Origin: Actinoplanes oryzae
Lineage (GTDB): Bacteria; Actinomycetota; Actinomycetes; Mycobacteriales; Micromonosporaceae
Direction of reading: 5' to 3'
Assembly (NCBI RefSeq): GCF_030757795.1
Contig: NZ_JAUQWH010000094.1
Location: forward strand, 1 to 34,452
Length of the DNA stretch: 34,452 bases
The notes under the pieces are model-generated. The model was not told the DNA's origin, ran no database searches, and was given only the letters and a program-made list of their open reading frames with translations. The first letter of the stretch is position 1; each line of letters opens with the position of its first letter. Made by a program: the position numbers and the translations under genes. This document shows, in pieces, positions 1-6,883 of this stretch.

Positions 1-1
1 T

Positions 2-526
2 ACGGCGGTCACCTGGGGCAAGATCGCCGACATCCTGTACCGGCGCGGGGACTACGACGAGGCCCTGCGCATCCGCCGCGAGGTCCAGCTGCCGGTCTAC
101 GAGCGGCTCGGTGACACCCGCTCCGCGGCGGTCACCTGGGGCAACATCGCCGACATCCTGTACCGGCGCGGCGACTACGACGAAGCCGCCGAGCTTCACC
201 TCAAGCGGTTGCAGGTCAACGAGACGCTGGGCAACGTCGACGGCATCGCGTCGGCCAAATGGGGACTCGCTCAAATCGAACTTGCGCGGGAAGACTACAA
301 CGCGTCATTCCCGCTGCTCGTCGAATCATTCCGCCTGCTCCAGCAGCTTCAACGCCCAGACGGCGTCGCCGCTGTCGGTAACATACTCGGGCAGCTCCTG
401 CTTGCTGCAGGAAACCCAGACCAAGCCATCACCGTCCTCAAGGCCAGCCTCGCCGCCGCCGACAAAATCGGCGCGGCAGCGTTCTCCGCGCATCTCAGGA
501 AACTGATCGAAAAAGCGACCGAATAG
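2..526 (+). CDS. TPR-repeat protein, C-terminal fragment
   Basis: The reading frame is open from the first bases, so the start lies outside the window; about 174 residues remain. The sequence consists of tetratricopeptide-type helical hairpins: two copies of AVTWG(K/N)IADILYRRGDYDEA spaced 41 residues apart, then diverged repeats such as GLAQIELAREDYNASFPLL and ILGQLLLAAGNPDQAI. Such arrays are protein-interaction scaffolds; in actinomycetes they often form the C-terminus of large NB-ARC or CHAT-type proteins, but the part that would decide this is missing. No catalytic motif or membrane segment is visible. It stops at a TAG codon just before an unusually AT-rich stretch. The TPR call is firm, the cellular role unknown. 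Confidence 0.85.
   Translation, partial: TAVTWGKIADILYRRGDYDEALRIRREVQLPVYERLGDTRSAAVTWGNIADILYRRGDYDEAAELHLKRLQVNETLGNVDGIASAKWGLAQIELAREDYNASFPLLVESFRLLQQLQRPDGVAAVGNILGQLLLAAGNPDQAITVLKASLAAADKIGAAAFSAHLRKLIEKATE
5..187 (+). repeat. Nearly identical DNA repeat inside the TPR gene
   Basis: Bases 5-64 and 128-187 match at 57 of 60 positions, at a period of 123 bases (41 codons, one TPR unit). Later TPR units are strongly diverged at the DNA level, so these two copies look recently duplicated or gene-converted. Confidence 0.85.
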
Positions 527-841
527 CATATAACCCCGACCATCTTTAATTTTTACCTCGATTTCACTGCCTGCCGAATCGGCTTCATCGAGTGCATTAT
601 CGTCGGCAGATCCGGGCGTCGGTCGTGGGGCTCGAGCGGCCGCGGTTTCACGAAGCGTGACCAGTTCGGGTGTTCGGTTCGCCGCCGTCGCCGTTACGTG
701 GATGCCGGGGCGGCAAGCCGGCCGCGTCGCGGCGACCGGCCGACATTGACGCCGGCGGGTCCTCGGCACCGACGGAACGTGTGCGGGGCCGAGGACCGTG
801 GAGCGGCCATCCGGCGCCGCTGATCGGCTGGTGGGGGTCGG
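527..841. other. Intergenic stretch, AT-rich at its left end
   Basis: No gene is supported here; the open frames in it are shadows without a plausible start or family. Bases 527-600 are markedly AT-richer than the surroundings. They hold a nested inverted repeat: CTCGAT at 557-562 pairs with ATCGAG at 587-592, and inside it is the small palindrome GCCGAATCGGC at 573-583. This could be a weak terminator for the TPR gene, but there is no T tract. Bases 600-841 are ordinary GC-rich sequence in which I see nothing. Confidence 0.4.
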
Positions 842-1543
842 TCAGTTTCCGGGGCCGGTGTAGGGGACCGGAGGCTCGGCCAGGGCGGCCTTGGCGGCGG
901 CCGTCAGGTCGTCGGCGATCACCTCCGGTGTGCCGGCTTCGAGACCGTCCAGCGCCTTCGCCACCATCTCCGCGGCGTCGTTCAGCGGGCCGGGCCACCA
1001 GTCCTGGTGGCCGGTGTCGGTCATGGCCAGGTAGAAGCCGGTCACCTGGGTACGCTGCGCGGCCAGCTCCTGCCGTACGGCGTTGGTCATCGCCCACTCG
1101 GCCGCCTTCGCCGCGTGGTAGGCGTCGGCCTGGCCCGCCGCCACCCACGACGAGGCGGAGTTGACGTTCAGGATCGCGCCGCCGCCGTTGTCCCGCAGGA
1201 TCGGGGCGAAGGCACGGATCATCGCCAGCGTGCCGTAGAAGAACGTGTCCATGTCCGCCCGGATGTCCTCCAGGCGGCCGGCGACCAGGTTGGCACCCGA
1301 GGCCGCGCCCGCGTTGTTGATGAGGAGCGTCACGTCCGGTGCCTGCGCGGCGGCGGCCGCCACGCTCGCCGGGTCGGTGATGTCCAGCGGAAGGGTCTCC
1401 ACCCCGTCCAGGTCGATCAGCTCCGGCCGGCGGGCGGTCGCGTAGACCTTCTTCGCACCCCTTGCGAGCAGCTGTTCCGCGAAGTGGCGGCCGAGGCCGC
1501 GGTTGGCGCCGGTGACCAGAGCCACCTTGTTCTCCAGATTCAT
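842..1543 (-). CDS. SDR-family NAD(P)-dependent oxidoreductase
   Basis: A 233-residue classical short-chain dehydrogenase/reductase, probably cytoplasmic. The Rossmann cofactor motif TGANRGLG is at residues 11-18, NNAG follows the fourth strand, and the catalytic Ser and Tyr-x-x-x-Lys lie in NSASSWVAAGQADAYHAAK. The ATG at 1543 is preferred over a 23-codon upstream extension, because the extension would cover the promoter and because MNLENKVALVTGA is the usual N-terminus of the family. It is divergent from a MerR-type regulator 58 bases away, with a MerR-style promoter between them, so the regulator probably controls it. The substrate cannot be read from the sequence; relatives reduce or oxidise small carbonyls or alcohols. 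Confidence 0.9.
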   Translation of the reverse strand: MNLENKVALVTGANRGLGRHFAEQLLARGAKKVYATARRPELIDLDGVETLPLDITDPASVAAAAAQAPDVTLLINNAGAASGANLVAGRLEDIRADMDTFFYGTLAMIRAFAPILRDNGGGAILNVNSASSWVAAGQADAYHAAKAAEWAMTNAVRQELAAQRTQVTGFYLAMTDTGHQDWWPGPLNDAAEMVAKALDGLEAGTPEVIADDLTAAAKAALAEPPVPYTGPGN

Positions 1544-1549
1544 GGCGGT

Positions 1550-1581
1550 ACGGTAAAACGTGACGCCGGCGTCAAAGTCAA
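1550..1581 (-). promoter_or_regulatory. MerR-type promoter with palindromic operator
   Basis: On the minus strand a -35 box TTGACT (1581-1576) is followed after 20 bases by a -10 box TACCGT (1555-1550). The stretched spacer contains the perfect 14-base palindrome TGACGCCGGCGTCA (1561-1574). A 19-20 base spacer with a central dyad is the hallmark of promoters activated by MerR proteins through DNA distortion. The -10 box ends six bases before the SDR start codon, which predicts a leaderless transcript. The pairing with the adjacent MerR gene is inference from position. Confidence 0.65.
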
Positions 1582-1601
1582 GCCCGGATCGGGGGAGGAT
1601 C

Positions 1602-1961
1602 ATGCTCGCCATCGGTGACCTGGCCGCCCGGGCCGGGGTGACGACCCGCGCCCTGCGCTACTACGGCCAGCAGGGGCTGCTTCCCGCGGCCCGGACGGGC
1701 GGGGGCCAGCGGCGCTATCCCGACGCGGCGCTGGACCGCGTCCGCCTGATCCAGGACCTGTTCGCGGCCGGGCTGCCGAGCCGGGTGATCGGTGTGCTGC
1801 TGTTGTGCGTGGACACGAAGAGCATCGACGACGAGACGGTCGACCTGCTGCACGAGAAGCGGGAGCGGATGGTGCGGCAGATCCAGGAGCTGACCGCTTC
1901 GCTGGAACGGCTCGACGACATCATCCACATCGCCACCACCCCGGGTGCCTGCCGCGATTGA
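1602..1961 (+). CDS. MerR-family transcriptional regulator
   Basis: A 119-residue cytoplasmic DNA-binding protein. The N-terminus MLAIGDLAARAGVTTRALRY is the MerR winged helix, followed by YYGQQGLLPAAR and GGQRRYPDAALDRV, the usual second part of the domain. Residues 75-110 (DDETVDLLHEKRERMVRQIQELTASLERLDDI) form the antiparallel dimerisation coiled coil. There is no effector-binding domain beyond a short C-terminal tail, and no cysteine cluster typical of metal or redox sensors, so the signal is unknown. The ATG at 1602 is preceded by GGAGG at 1594-1598; the longer frame from 1560 starts inside the operator and is rejected. It is divergent from the SDR gene and probably controls both itself and that gene. 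Confidence 0.9.
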   Translation: MLAIGDLAARAGVTTRALRYYGQQGLLPAARTGGGQRRYPDAALDRVRLIQDLFAAGLPSRVIGVLLLCVDTKSIDDETVDLLHEKRERMVRQIQELTASLERLDDIIHIATTPGACRD

Positions 1962-1987
1962 GGCGCGGCAGACCGTAGCCTGTCGGG

Positions 1988-2686
1988 ATGCGACGGTTCT
2001 TCGAGGAGGATCTCACCGGTGCGGAGTTCCGCGAGTCCGACCTGAGCGGGGCGCGGATGCTCGGGGTCGTGATGCGGGACGCGGAGATCGACGGCCTGGT
2101 CACCAATCTCGTGGTCAACGGCGTGGAGGTGACCGCCTACGTCGAGGCGGAGCTCGATCGCCGGCATCCGGTGCGGTTGCTGATGCGCTCGGACGAGCCG
2201 GACGACCTGCGGGAGGCCTGGCGGCAGCTGCACGACGACTGGGCGGCGACGGTGCGACGGGTCCGGGCCATGCCCGCGGGCAGTGAGCATCGCGGCGTCG
2301 GCGGGGAGTGGTCGATGGTGGAGACGCTGCGGCACCTCGTCTTCGTGCACGATTCCTGGTTCCGGCGCTGCGTGCTCGGGCTCACCGAGCCGTTCACGGC
2401 CATGGGGCTGGGGCCGGCCTCCATTCAGGAGCTTGCGGACGTCCGGCCGGGCCTCGACGAGGTGCTCGCCGTGCGGGGGCGGCAGGCCGCAGAGGTGGAG
2501 GCCTGGCTGGCCGGGGTCACGCCCGAGCGGCTCGCGGCACCGGCGCCGGTTCCCGGGGACGGCAGATGGCCCCCGTACGCCACCGGGCGCACAGTCCGGC
2601 AATGCCTCGGCACGGTGCTCAACGAGGAGTGGGCGCACCACGGGTTCTGTGTGCGGGACCTCGGCAGGCTCACGGCCGGGTCGTGA
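1988..2686 (+). CDS. DinB-family protein with a short pentapeptide-like N-terminus
   Basis: A 232-residue protein. Residues 8-27 (DLTGAEFRESDLSGARMLGV) resemble two or three pentapeptide repeats. The remainder looks like a DinB/YfiT four-helix bundle: GEWSMVETLRHLVFVHDSWF holds His116 and His121, and EEWAHHGF holds His217 and His218, candidates for the metal triad. Family members are metal-dependent thiol transferases or damage-responsive proteins, but most actinomycete members have no assigned reaction. It starts 26 bases after the MerR gene and may be co-transcribed with it. Its last 17 bases overlap the end of the convergent IclR gene. Family call good, function open. Confidence 0.75.
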   Translation: MRRFFEEDLTGAEFRESDLSGARMLGVVMRDAEIDGLVTNLVVNGVEVTAYVEAELDRRHPVRLLMRSDEPDDLREAWRQLHDDWAATVRRVRAMPAGSEHRGVGGEWSMVETLRHLVFVHDSWFRRCVLGLTEPFTAMGLGPASIQELADVRPGLDEVLAVRGRQAAEVEAWLAGVTPERLAAPAPVPGDGRWPPYATGRTVRQCLGTVLNEEWAHHGFCVRDLGRLTAGS

Positions 2687-3437
2687 CACGCAGGTCGGCC
2701 TCGATGGCGGCGGCCGTCTCCAGCAGGGCGGGGAGGAGGGTTTCGCGCATCTCGGCGACCGAGGTGCGGGAGGCGTGGACCGAGACGTTGACCGCGGCGA
2801 CGACCTGGCCGGTGCGGTTGCGGACCGGGGCGGCCAGGGAGCGCAGGCCCTCCTCCAGCTCCTGGTCGACGAGGGCCCAGCCCTGGCCGCGTACCCGCTG
2901 CAGCTCGGCCTTGAGGTCGGCGGCCCGGGTCACCGTGCGGGTGGTGAGCGGGGTGAGGGTGGTGCGGGTCAGGAAGGAGTCGTCGGGCTGGGCGGCCAGA
3001 AGGACGCGGCCCATGGACGTGGCGTAGGCGGGGAAGCGGGTGCCGACGTTGATGGCCACGGTCATGATGCGGCGGGTGGGGACGCGGGCCACGTACACGA
3101 TGTCGTCGCCGTCGAGGACGGAGAGCGAGGAGCTCTCGTGGACGCGGGCGGCCAGGGTCTCGAGGTGGGGCTGGGCCACCTCGGGCAGGGACAGGCTGCT
3201 CAGGAACGAGTAGCCGAGCTCCAGCACGCGCGGGGTGAGCGAGAAGAGGCGCCCGTCGGTGCGGACGTAGCCCAGGTCGGTGAGGGTGAGCAGGAAGCGG
3301 CGGGCGGCGGCGCGGGTGAGGTCGCAGTGGCGGGCGACGTCGCTGAGGGTCAGCTCGGGGCGGCCGGCGTCGAACGCGCGGATGACGGCGAGCCCGCGCT
3401 CGAGGGACTGGACGAAGTGCGGCTCGCGGCCGGTCAC
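2670..3437 (-). CDS. pcaR: IclR-family regulator, PcaR/PcaU/PobR type
   Basis: A 255-residue regulator with an N-terminal winged helix-turn-helix at about residues 28-52 (ELTLSDVARHCDLTRAAARR) and a C-terminal ligand-binding IclR domain from about residue 85 (SSSLSVLDGDDIVYVARVP, then FPAYATSMGRVLLA). This sequence style belongs to the subgroup that regulates beta-ketoadipate genes, whose inducers are aromatic acids or pathway intermediates. It is the last gene of the pca operon and overlaps pcaC by four bases (ATGA, 3434-3437), so it is probably translated with the enzymes it controls. The inverted repeat at 5860-5874 is its best candidate operator. The symbol follows subgroup and context; whether it activates or represses is not visible. 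Confidence 0.8.
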   Translation of the reverse strand: MTGREPHFVQSLERGLAVIRAFDAGRPELTLSDVARHCDLTRAAARRFLLTLTDLGYVRTDGRLFSLTPRVLELGYSFLSSLSLPEVAQPHLETLAARVHESSSLSVLDGDDIVYVARVPTRRIMTVAINVGTRFPAYATSMGRVLLAAQPDDSFLTRTTLTPLTTRTVTRAADLKAELQRVRGQGWALVDQELEEGLRSLAAPVRNRTGQVVAAVNVSVHASRTSVAEMRETLLPALLETAAAIEADLRVTTRP

Positions 3438-3805
3438 GGAGTCTCGTCCAGGGTCTCCTGGGCGATCTTGAAGGCCTTGTTCGCGGCCGGCACGCCCGCG
3501 TAGACCGCCGTGTGCAGCAGCACCTCCGCGATCTCCTCGCGGGTCAGGCCGTTGCGCAGCGCCGCGCGCACGTGCATGGCGATCTCGTCATGACAGTGCA
3601 GAGCCGTCAGTACGGCCAGAGTGACGCAACTGCGCGTGCGGCGGTCCAGCCCCTCCCGCGTCCACACGTCGCCCCACGCGTAGCGGGTGATGAAATCCTG
3701 GAACGGCGTCGTGAACTCGGTCGTGGCGGCGATCGCCCGGTCCACGTGCGCGTCGCCGAGCACTTCGCGGCGCACCGCCATGCCGTCGGCGTAGGCGTCA
3801 GTCAT
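3434..3805 (-). CDS. pcaC: 4-carboxymuconolactone decarboxylase
   Basis: A 123-residue member of the CMD/AhpD-like alpha-helical family. It decarboxylates gamma-carboxymuconolactone to beta-ketoadipate enol-lactone in protocatechuate breakdown. The diagnostic block runs RRTRSCVTLAVLTALHCHDE through MHVRAALRNGLTREEIAEVL to HTAVYAGVPAANKAFK, the normal full-length core. The start is the ATG at 3805 (MTDAYADGMAVRREVLGD), not the upstream extension inside pcaD. The first eight bases overlap the end of pcaD, and the stop overlaps the IclR gene by four, so the genes are translationally coupled. In many actinomycetes pcaC and pcaD are fused as pcaL; here they are separate. Confidence 0.93.
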   Translation of the reverse strand: MTDAYADGMAVRREVLGDAHVDRAIAATTEFTTPFQDFITRYAWGDVWTREGLDRRTRSCVTLAVLTALHCHDEIAMHVRAALRNGLTREEIAEVLLHTAVYAGVPAANKAFKIAQETLDETP

Positions 3806-4532
3806 CGAGGGCCTCCAGCAGCAGGGGATTGACGATGGCGGCGTGTTCCCAGGTCGCCAGGTGGGCTCCGGGGACGATCTCCAGGCGCGCGCCCGGGATG
3901 GCGGCGGCGATGGCGACACCGTGCGAGGGCGGCGTCGCCGGGTCGTCCGCCCCGGCGATGACCAGCGTCGGCGCCGTGATGCCCGGAAGGTCCGCGCGCA
4001 GGTCCATGTGCTCGATCGCCGCGCACGCCGCCGCGTAGCCCACCGGGTCGGTCGCCGCGATCATGTCCCGCAAATACGACTTATCAGCATTGATGACCCA
4101 CCGATCGACCACCGCGTCGGCGACAGCACCGGTGCCGGCCGAAAGGACGGTTGCCGCACGGGCAGCCCACGCCGACGGCGGCCCGAGCAAGGCCGACGTG
4201 CAGCACAGGACCAGCCGATCCACCCGCGCCGGATGGTGCGCGGCCAGCCACATCGCCGTCATCCCGCCCAGCGACAGGCCGCACACGTGGGCCCGCCCGA
4301 TGCCGAGATGATCCAGCAGCGCCGTCGCGTCCCCGGCCAGGTCGGCCAGGGAGTAGGGGCCCGGCGGGACCGGGGACCGGCCGTGGCCGCGGGCGTCGTA
4401 CCGGATGACGCGGAAGCGGTCCGCGAGGGCGGGCAGCTGCGGGTCCCACATCCGCAGGTCCGCGCCCAGCGAGTTGATCAGCAGCAGCGGCGGCGCATCC
4501 GCCGGCCCGGTGACCTCGTGGTGGACGATCAT
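3798..4532 (-). CDS. pcaD: 3-oxoadipate enol-lactonase
   Basis: A 244-residue alpha/beta hydrolase that opens beta-ketoadipate enol-lactone to beta-ketoadipate in the cytoplasm. The nucleophile elbow CGLSLGGM places the serine at residue 87. The acid is Asp196 or Asp197 in GADDPATP, and the base is His224 in VPGAHLATWEH. The N-terminal strand LLLINSLGADLRMWDPQ and the RYDARGHGRS block are typical of PcaD and BphD relatives. The start is the ATG at 4532, which overlaps the pcaB stop by four bases (ATGA); much longer upstream frames are shadows of pcaB. Length is normal for a stand-alone PcaD. The downstream pcaC begins inside its last codons. Confidence 0.93.
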   Translation of the reverse strand: MIVHHEVTGPADAPPLLLINSLGADLRMWDPQLPALADRFRVIRYDARGHGRSPVPPGPYSLADLAGDATALLDHLGIGRAHVCGLSLGGMTAMWLAAHHPARVDRLVLCCTSALLGPPSAWAARAATVLSAGTGAVADAVVDRWVINADKSYLRDMIAATDPVGYAAACAAIEHMDLRADLPGITAPTLVIAGADDPATPPSHGVAIAAAIPGARLEIVPGAHLATWEHAAIVNPLLLEALDD

Positions 4533-5803
4533 CGGCCCAGCGCCCGGTCGATGAGCGCGTCGGCGCTGCCCAGATAGCCGGCCGGGTCGAGCAGCCGCTC
4601 GACTTCCGCGGACCCCAGCGCGCCGACGATTGCCGGATCGTGCGCCAGGTCCCCGCGCAGGGCGGCCTGCTTCACCACGTCCTTGAACTCCGGTCCGAGT
4701 GCCCCGGCCACCCGCTCGGCGAGCAGCGCGCCGCGCGTCAGGTCCAGGTTGGCGCGCATCCGGCCGGCGTGCACCTCGAGGCTCTCCAGGCACTGCCGCA
4801 GCCGGTGCACGGCCGAGCCGGTCGCCACGAGCAGGTCGCGCAGCGGCAGCCACTCGGCCTGCCAGGCGCCCGCGGCCCGCTGGTACTCGTGGGGCATCGC
4901 GGCGAGCACCGTCGCCACCAGGCCGGGCGTGTCCGCCGCGGCGGCCACGGCACTGATCGCGTGCACCGGGTTGCGCTTGTGGGGCAGCGTCGACGACCCG
5001 CCGCCCGCGCCGCCCTCCGACAGCTCGCCGACCTCGGTCTGCGCGTGCAGCGTGACGTCCCGCGCGATCTTCGCCACGGCACCGGCGGTCGTGCCCAGTG
5101 CGGTGGCCAGGTCCGCGACGCGGGTGCGCTCGGTGTGCCACGGCAGGTCCGGTTCGGCGAGACCCAGCCTTTCCGCGTACGCCCCGACGAGCGCCAGGGC
5201 AGCACCCCGCTCGTACGCCGCCAGGGTCCCCGCCGCCCCGCCCAGCTGCACCGCGAGCCGGGTCCGCCGCACCTCGCCGAGCCGCCGGCGTGCGGCGTCG
5301 AGCCCGCCGAGCCACCCGGCCGCGACCAGCCCGAACGTCGTCGGCAGCGCCTGTTGCAGCAGGGTCCGGCCGGCGACCGGCGTCGTGCGGTGCTGCTCCG
5401 CCAGCGCCGCGACGAGCCCGGCGACCGCCGCGAGATCGTCCAGCAGCGGCCCGAGCGCGCGGTGGGCGACCAGCATCGTGCCGGTGTCGACGATGTCCTG
5501 GCTGGTGGCGCCGCGGTGCACGAGCGGCGCGACCGGGCCGGGCAGGGCCGCGCGCAGCCGCTGGATCAGCGGAACCACGGGGTTGCCCGTGGCGGCGGCC
5601 TCCTGCCCGAGCGCCGCGATGTCGACCTCGAGGGCCGCGCACGCGCCGGCGACGGCCCGCGCGTCGGCCGGATCGGCCAGCCCCGTGTCGCCCGCGGCCA
5701 GGGCCAGCGCGGCCTCGGCGTCGAGCAGGGCCCGCACGTACGCCCGGTCGGCCGTCGCGGCCCGGACCGGCCCGGCGGCCAGGACGCCGTCGAACAACCC
5801 CAC
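4529..5803 (-). CDS. pcaB: 3-carboxy-cis,cis-muconate cycloisomerase
   Basis: A 424-residue member of the fumarase/aspartase superfamily that lactonises beta-carboxy-cis,cis-muconate, the product of protocatechuate 3,4-dioxygenase. The superfamily signature GSSTLPHKRNP is at about residues 269-279, with the catalytic-loop serines 270-271 and Lys276. HRGATSQDIVDTGT, another conserved block, lies nearer the N-terminus. I chose the GTG at 5803, because GAGGAG stands five bases upstream and the N-terminus VGLFDGVL fits the family; an in-frame ATG at 5833 lacks such a site. It is the first gene of the pca operon here; pcaG and pcaH, which would make its substrate, are not in the window. Confidence 0.93.
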   Translation of the reverse strand: MGLFDGVLAAGPVRAATADRAYVRALLDAEAALALAAGDTGLADPADARAVAGACAALEVDIAALGQEAAATGNPVVPLIQRLRAALPGPVAPLVHRGATSQDIVDTGTMLVAHRALGPLLDDLAAVAGLVAALAEQHRTTPVAGRTLLQQALPTTFGLVAAGWLGGLDAARRRLGEVRRTRLAVQLGGAAGTLAAYERGAALALVGAYAERLGLAEPDLPWHTERTRVADLATALGTTAGAVAKIARDVTLHAQTEVGELSEGGAGGGSSTLPHKRNPVHAISAVAAAADTPGLVATVLAAMPHEYQRAAGAWQAEWLPLRDLLVATGSAVHRLRQCLESLEVHAGRMRANLDLTRGALLAERVAGALGPEFKDVVKQAALRGDLAHDPAIVGALGSAEVERLLDPAGYLGSADALIDRALGR

Positions 5804-5808
5804 TGGCA

Positions 5809-5814
5809 CTCCTC
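5809..5814 (-). promoter_or_regulatory. Ribosome binding site fixing the pcaB start
   Basis: GAGGAG on the minus strand, five bases before the GTG at 5803. It decides for that start over the in-frame ATG at 5833. Confidence 0.7.
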
Positions 5815-5832
5815 GGCAATCGATCTCGATCA

Positions 5833-5862
5833 TTGACGTGACCCAGGCCACACCTCTACGTT
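5833..5862 (+). promoter_or_regulatory. Predicted promoter of the ABC transporter operon
   Basis: TTGACG at 5833-5838 and TACGTT at 5857-5862 with an 18-base spacer. This predicts transcription from about 5869, inside the palindrome at 5860-5874, and a leader of about 50 bases to the lipoprotein start. Confidence 0.5.
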
Positions 5863-5874
5863 CTCTCTGAGAAC
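5860..5874. promoter_or_regulatory. Perfect inverted repeat between pca and ABC operons, candidate IclR operator
   Basis: GTTCTC-TCT-GAGAAC is a perfect 6-3-6 inverted repeat in the 117-base gap between the divergent pcaB and lipoprotein genes. It overlaps the predicted -10 box and start point of the transporter promoter. IclR proteins commonly bind short palindromes in divergent promoter regions, and the IclR gene closes the pca operon, so it is the first candidate ligand. The symmetry is seen directly; the assignment is inference. Confidence 0.55.
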
Positions 5875-5920
5875 TTACGTGCGTATGCCGCACAACGGCA
5901 AATCCTCCGGGGGGTCCTCC

Positions 5921-6883
5921 ATGCGCCGGATCATCGCGGGAATCGCCGCGCTCGCCCTCACCGCCACCGGGGCCGGCTGCGGCTCCTCGGGCGGCGGCGG
6001 CACCACCACCGAGAACGGCGTCGACCAGGTCAAGGTCGGCGTCATCCCGATCGTCGACGTCGCGCCGATCTACCTCGGCCAGCAGAAGGGCTTCTTCGCG
6101 AGCCGCAAGATCGAGCTGACCATGGAGAGCGGCCAGGGCGGCGCGGCCATCGTGCCCGGCGTGGTCAGCGGCCAGTTCCAGTTCGGCTTCAGCAACATCA
6201 CCTCGCTGCTCGTCGCGCAGACCAAGAACGTGCCCGTCAAGATCGTGGCCAACGGCGTCGCCTCCACCGGCGCGGCGGGCAAGGACTTCGGCGGCGTCGC
6301 GGTGCGCAAGGACAGCCCGATCACCAAGGCCGCCGACCTGGCCGGCAAGAAGATCGCCGTCAACACCCTCAAGAACATCGGCGACACCACCGTACGCGAA
6401 TCCGTGCGCAAGGCCGGCGGCGATCCGAGCGGCATCAGCTTCGTCGAGATGCCCTTCGCGAACATGCCCGCGGCCGTGGAGCAGGGGCAGGTCGACGCCG
6501 CCTGGGTCGTCGAACCCTCCCTGTCGGCGATCACCGGCGCGGGCGGGCGGGTCGTCGCCTGGAACTACGTCGACGCGGCGCCGGACCTCACCGTGGCCGC
6601 CTACTTCGCCTCGACCAAGCTGGTGGGGGAGAAGGCCGACCTGGTCAAGCGGTTCACCGAGGCGATCAATGAGTCGCTGACCTACGCCGACGCCCACCCC
6701 GACGAGGTGCGGGCGGTGCTCGGCACGTACACCAAGATCGACGAAAAGGCCCGCGCCGCGCTCACCCTGCCCCAGTGGCCCGCCCAGATCAACATCGCGT
6801 CCGTCGGCACGCTCGCCGAGCTCGGGGTGCGCGACGGCATCTTCGACGGCGCCACCCCCGACCCGGCGAAGATCCTGCCGTGA
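5921..6883 (+). CDS. ABC transporter substrate-binding lipoprotein, NitT/TauT (NMT1/SsuA-like) type
   Basis: A 320-residue exported solute-binding protein. The start MRRIIAGIAALALTATGAGC is a lipoprotein signal peptide; the lipobox TGAGC is somewhat degenerate, with Gly at -3. A Gly/Thr linker follows, then KVGVIPIVDVAPIYLGQQKG and FFASRKIELTMESGQGGAA, the ligand-pocket blocks of NMT1-like proteins. The ATG at 5921 was chosen because it begins a proper signal peptide; the 14-codon extension from 5879 does not. Its stop overlaps the first permease gene by four bases. Family members bind sulfonates, nitrate, pyrimidines or aromatic acids such as phthalate. Divergence from the pca operon across a shared palindrome favours an aromatic acid, which is inference. 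Confidence 0.85.
   Translation: MRRIIAGIAALALTATGAGCGSSGGGGTTTENGVDQVKVGVIPIVDVAPIYLGQQKGFFASRKIELTMESGQGGAAIVPGVVSGQFQFGFSNITSLLVAQTKNVPVKIVANGVASTGAAGKDFGGVAVRKDSPITKAADLAGKKIAVNTLKNIGDTTVRESVRKAGGDPSGISFVEMPFANMPAAVEQGQVDAAWVVEPSLSAITGAGGRVVAWNYVDAAPDLTVAAYFASTKLVGEKADLVKRFTEAINESLTYADAHPDEVRAVLGTYTKIDEKARAALTLPQWPAQINIASVGTLAELGVRDGIFDGATPDPAKILP

Noticed and set aside
326..769. Minus-strand open frame across the end of the TPR gene and the intergenic stretch
   Set aside because: It is largely antisense to the TPR coding sequence, has no recognisable family and no ribosome binding site.
2283..3503. 406-residue plus-strand open frame
   Set aside because: It spans the DinB gene in another frame and the antisense of the IclR gene; composition is Gly/Arg-rich, with no motif.
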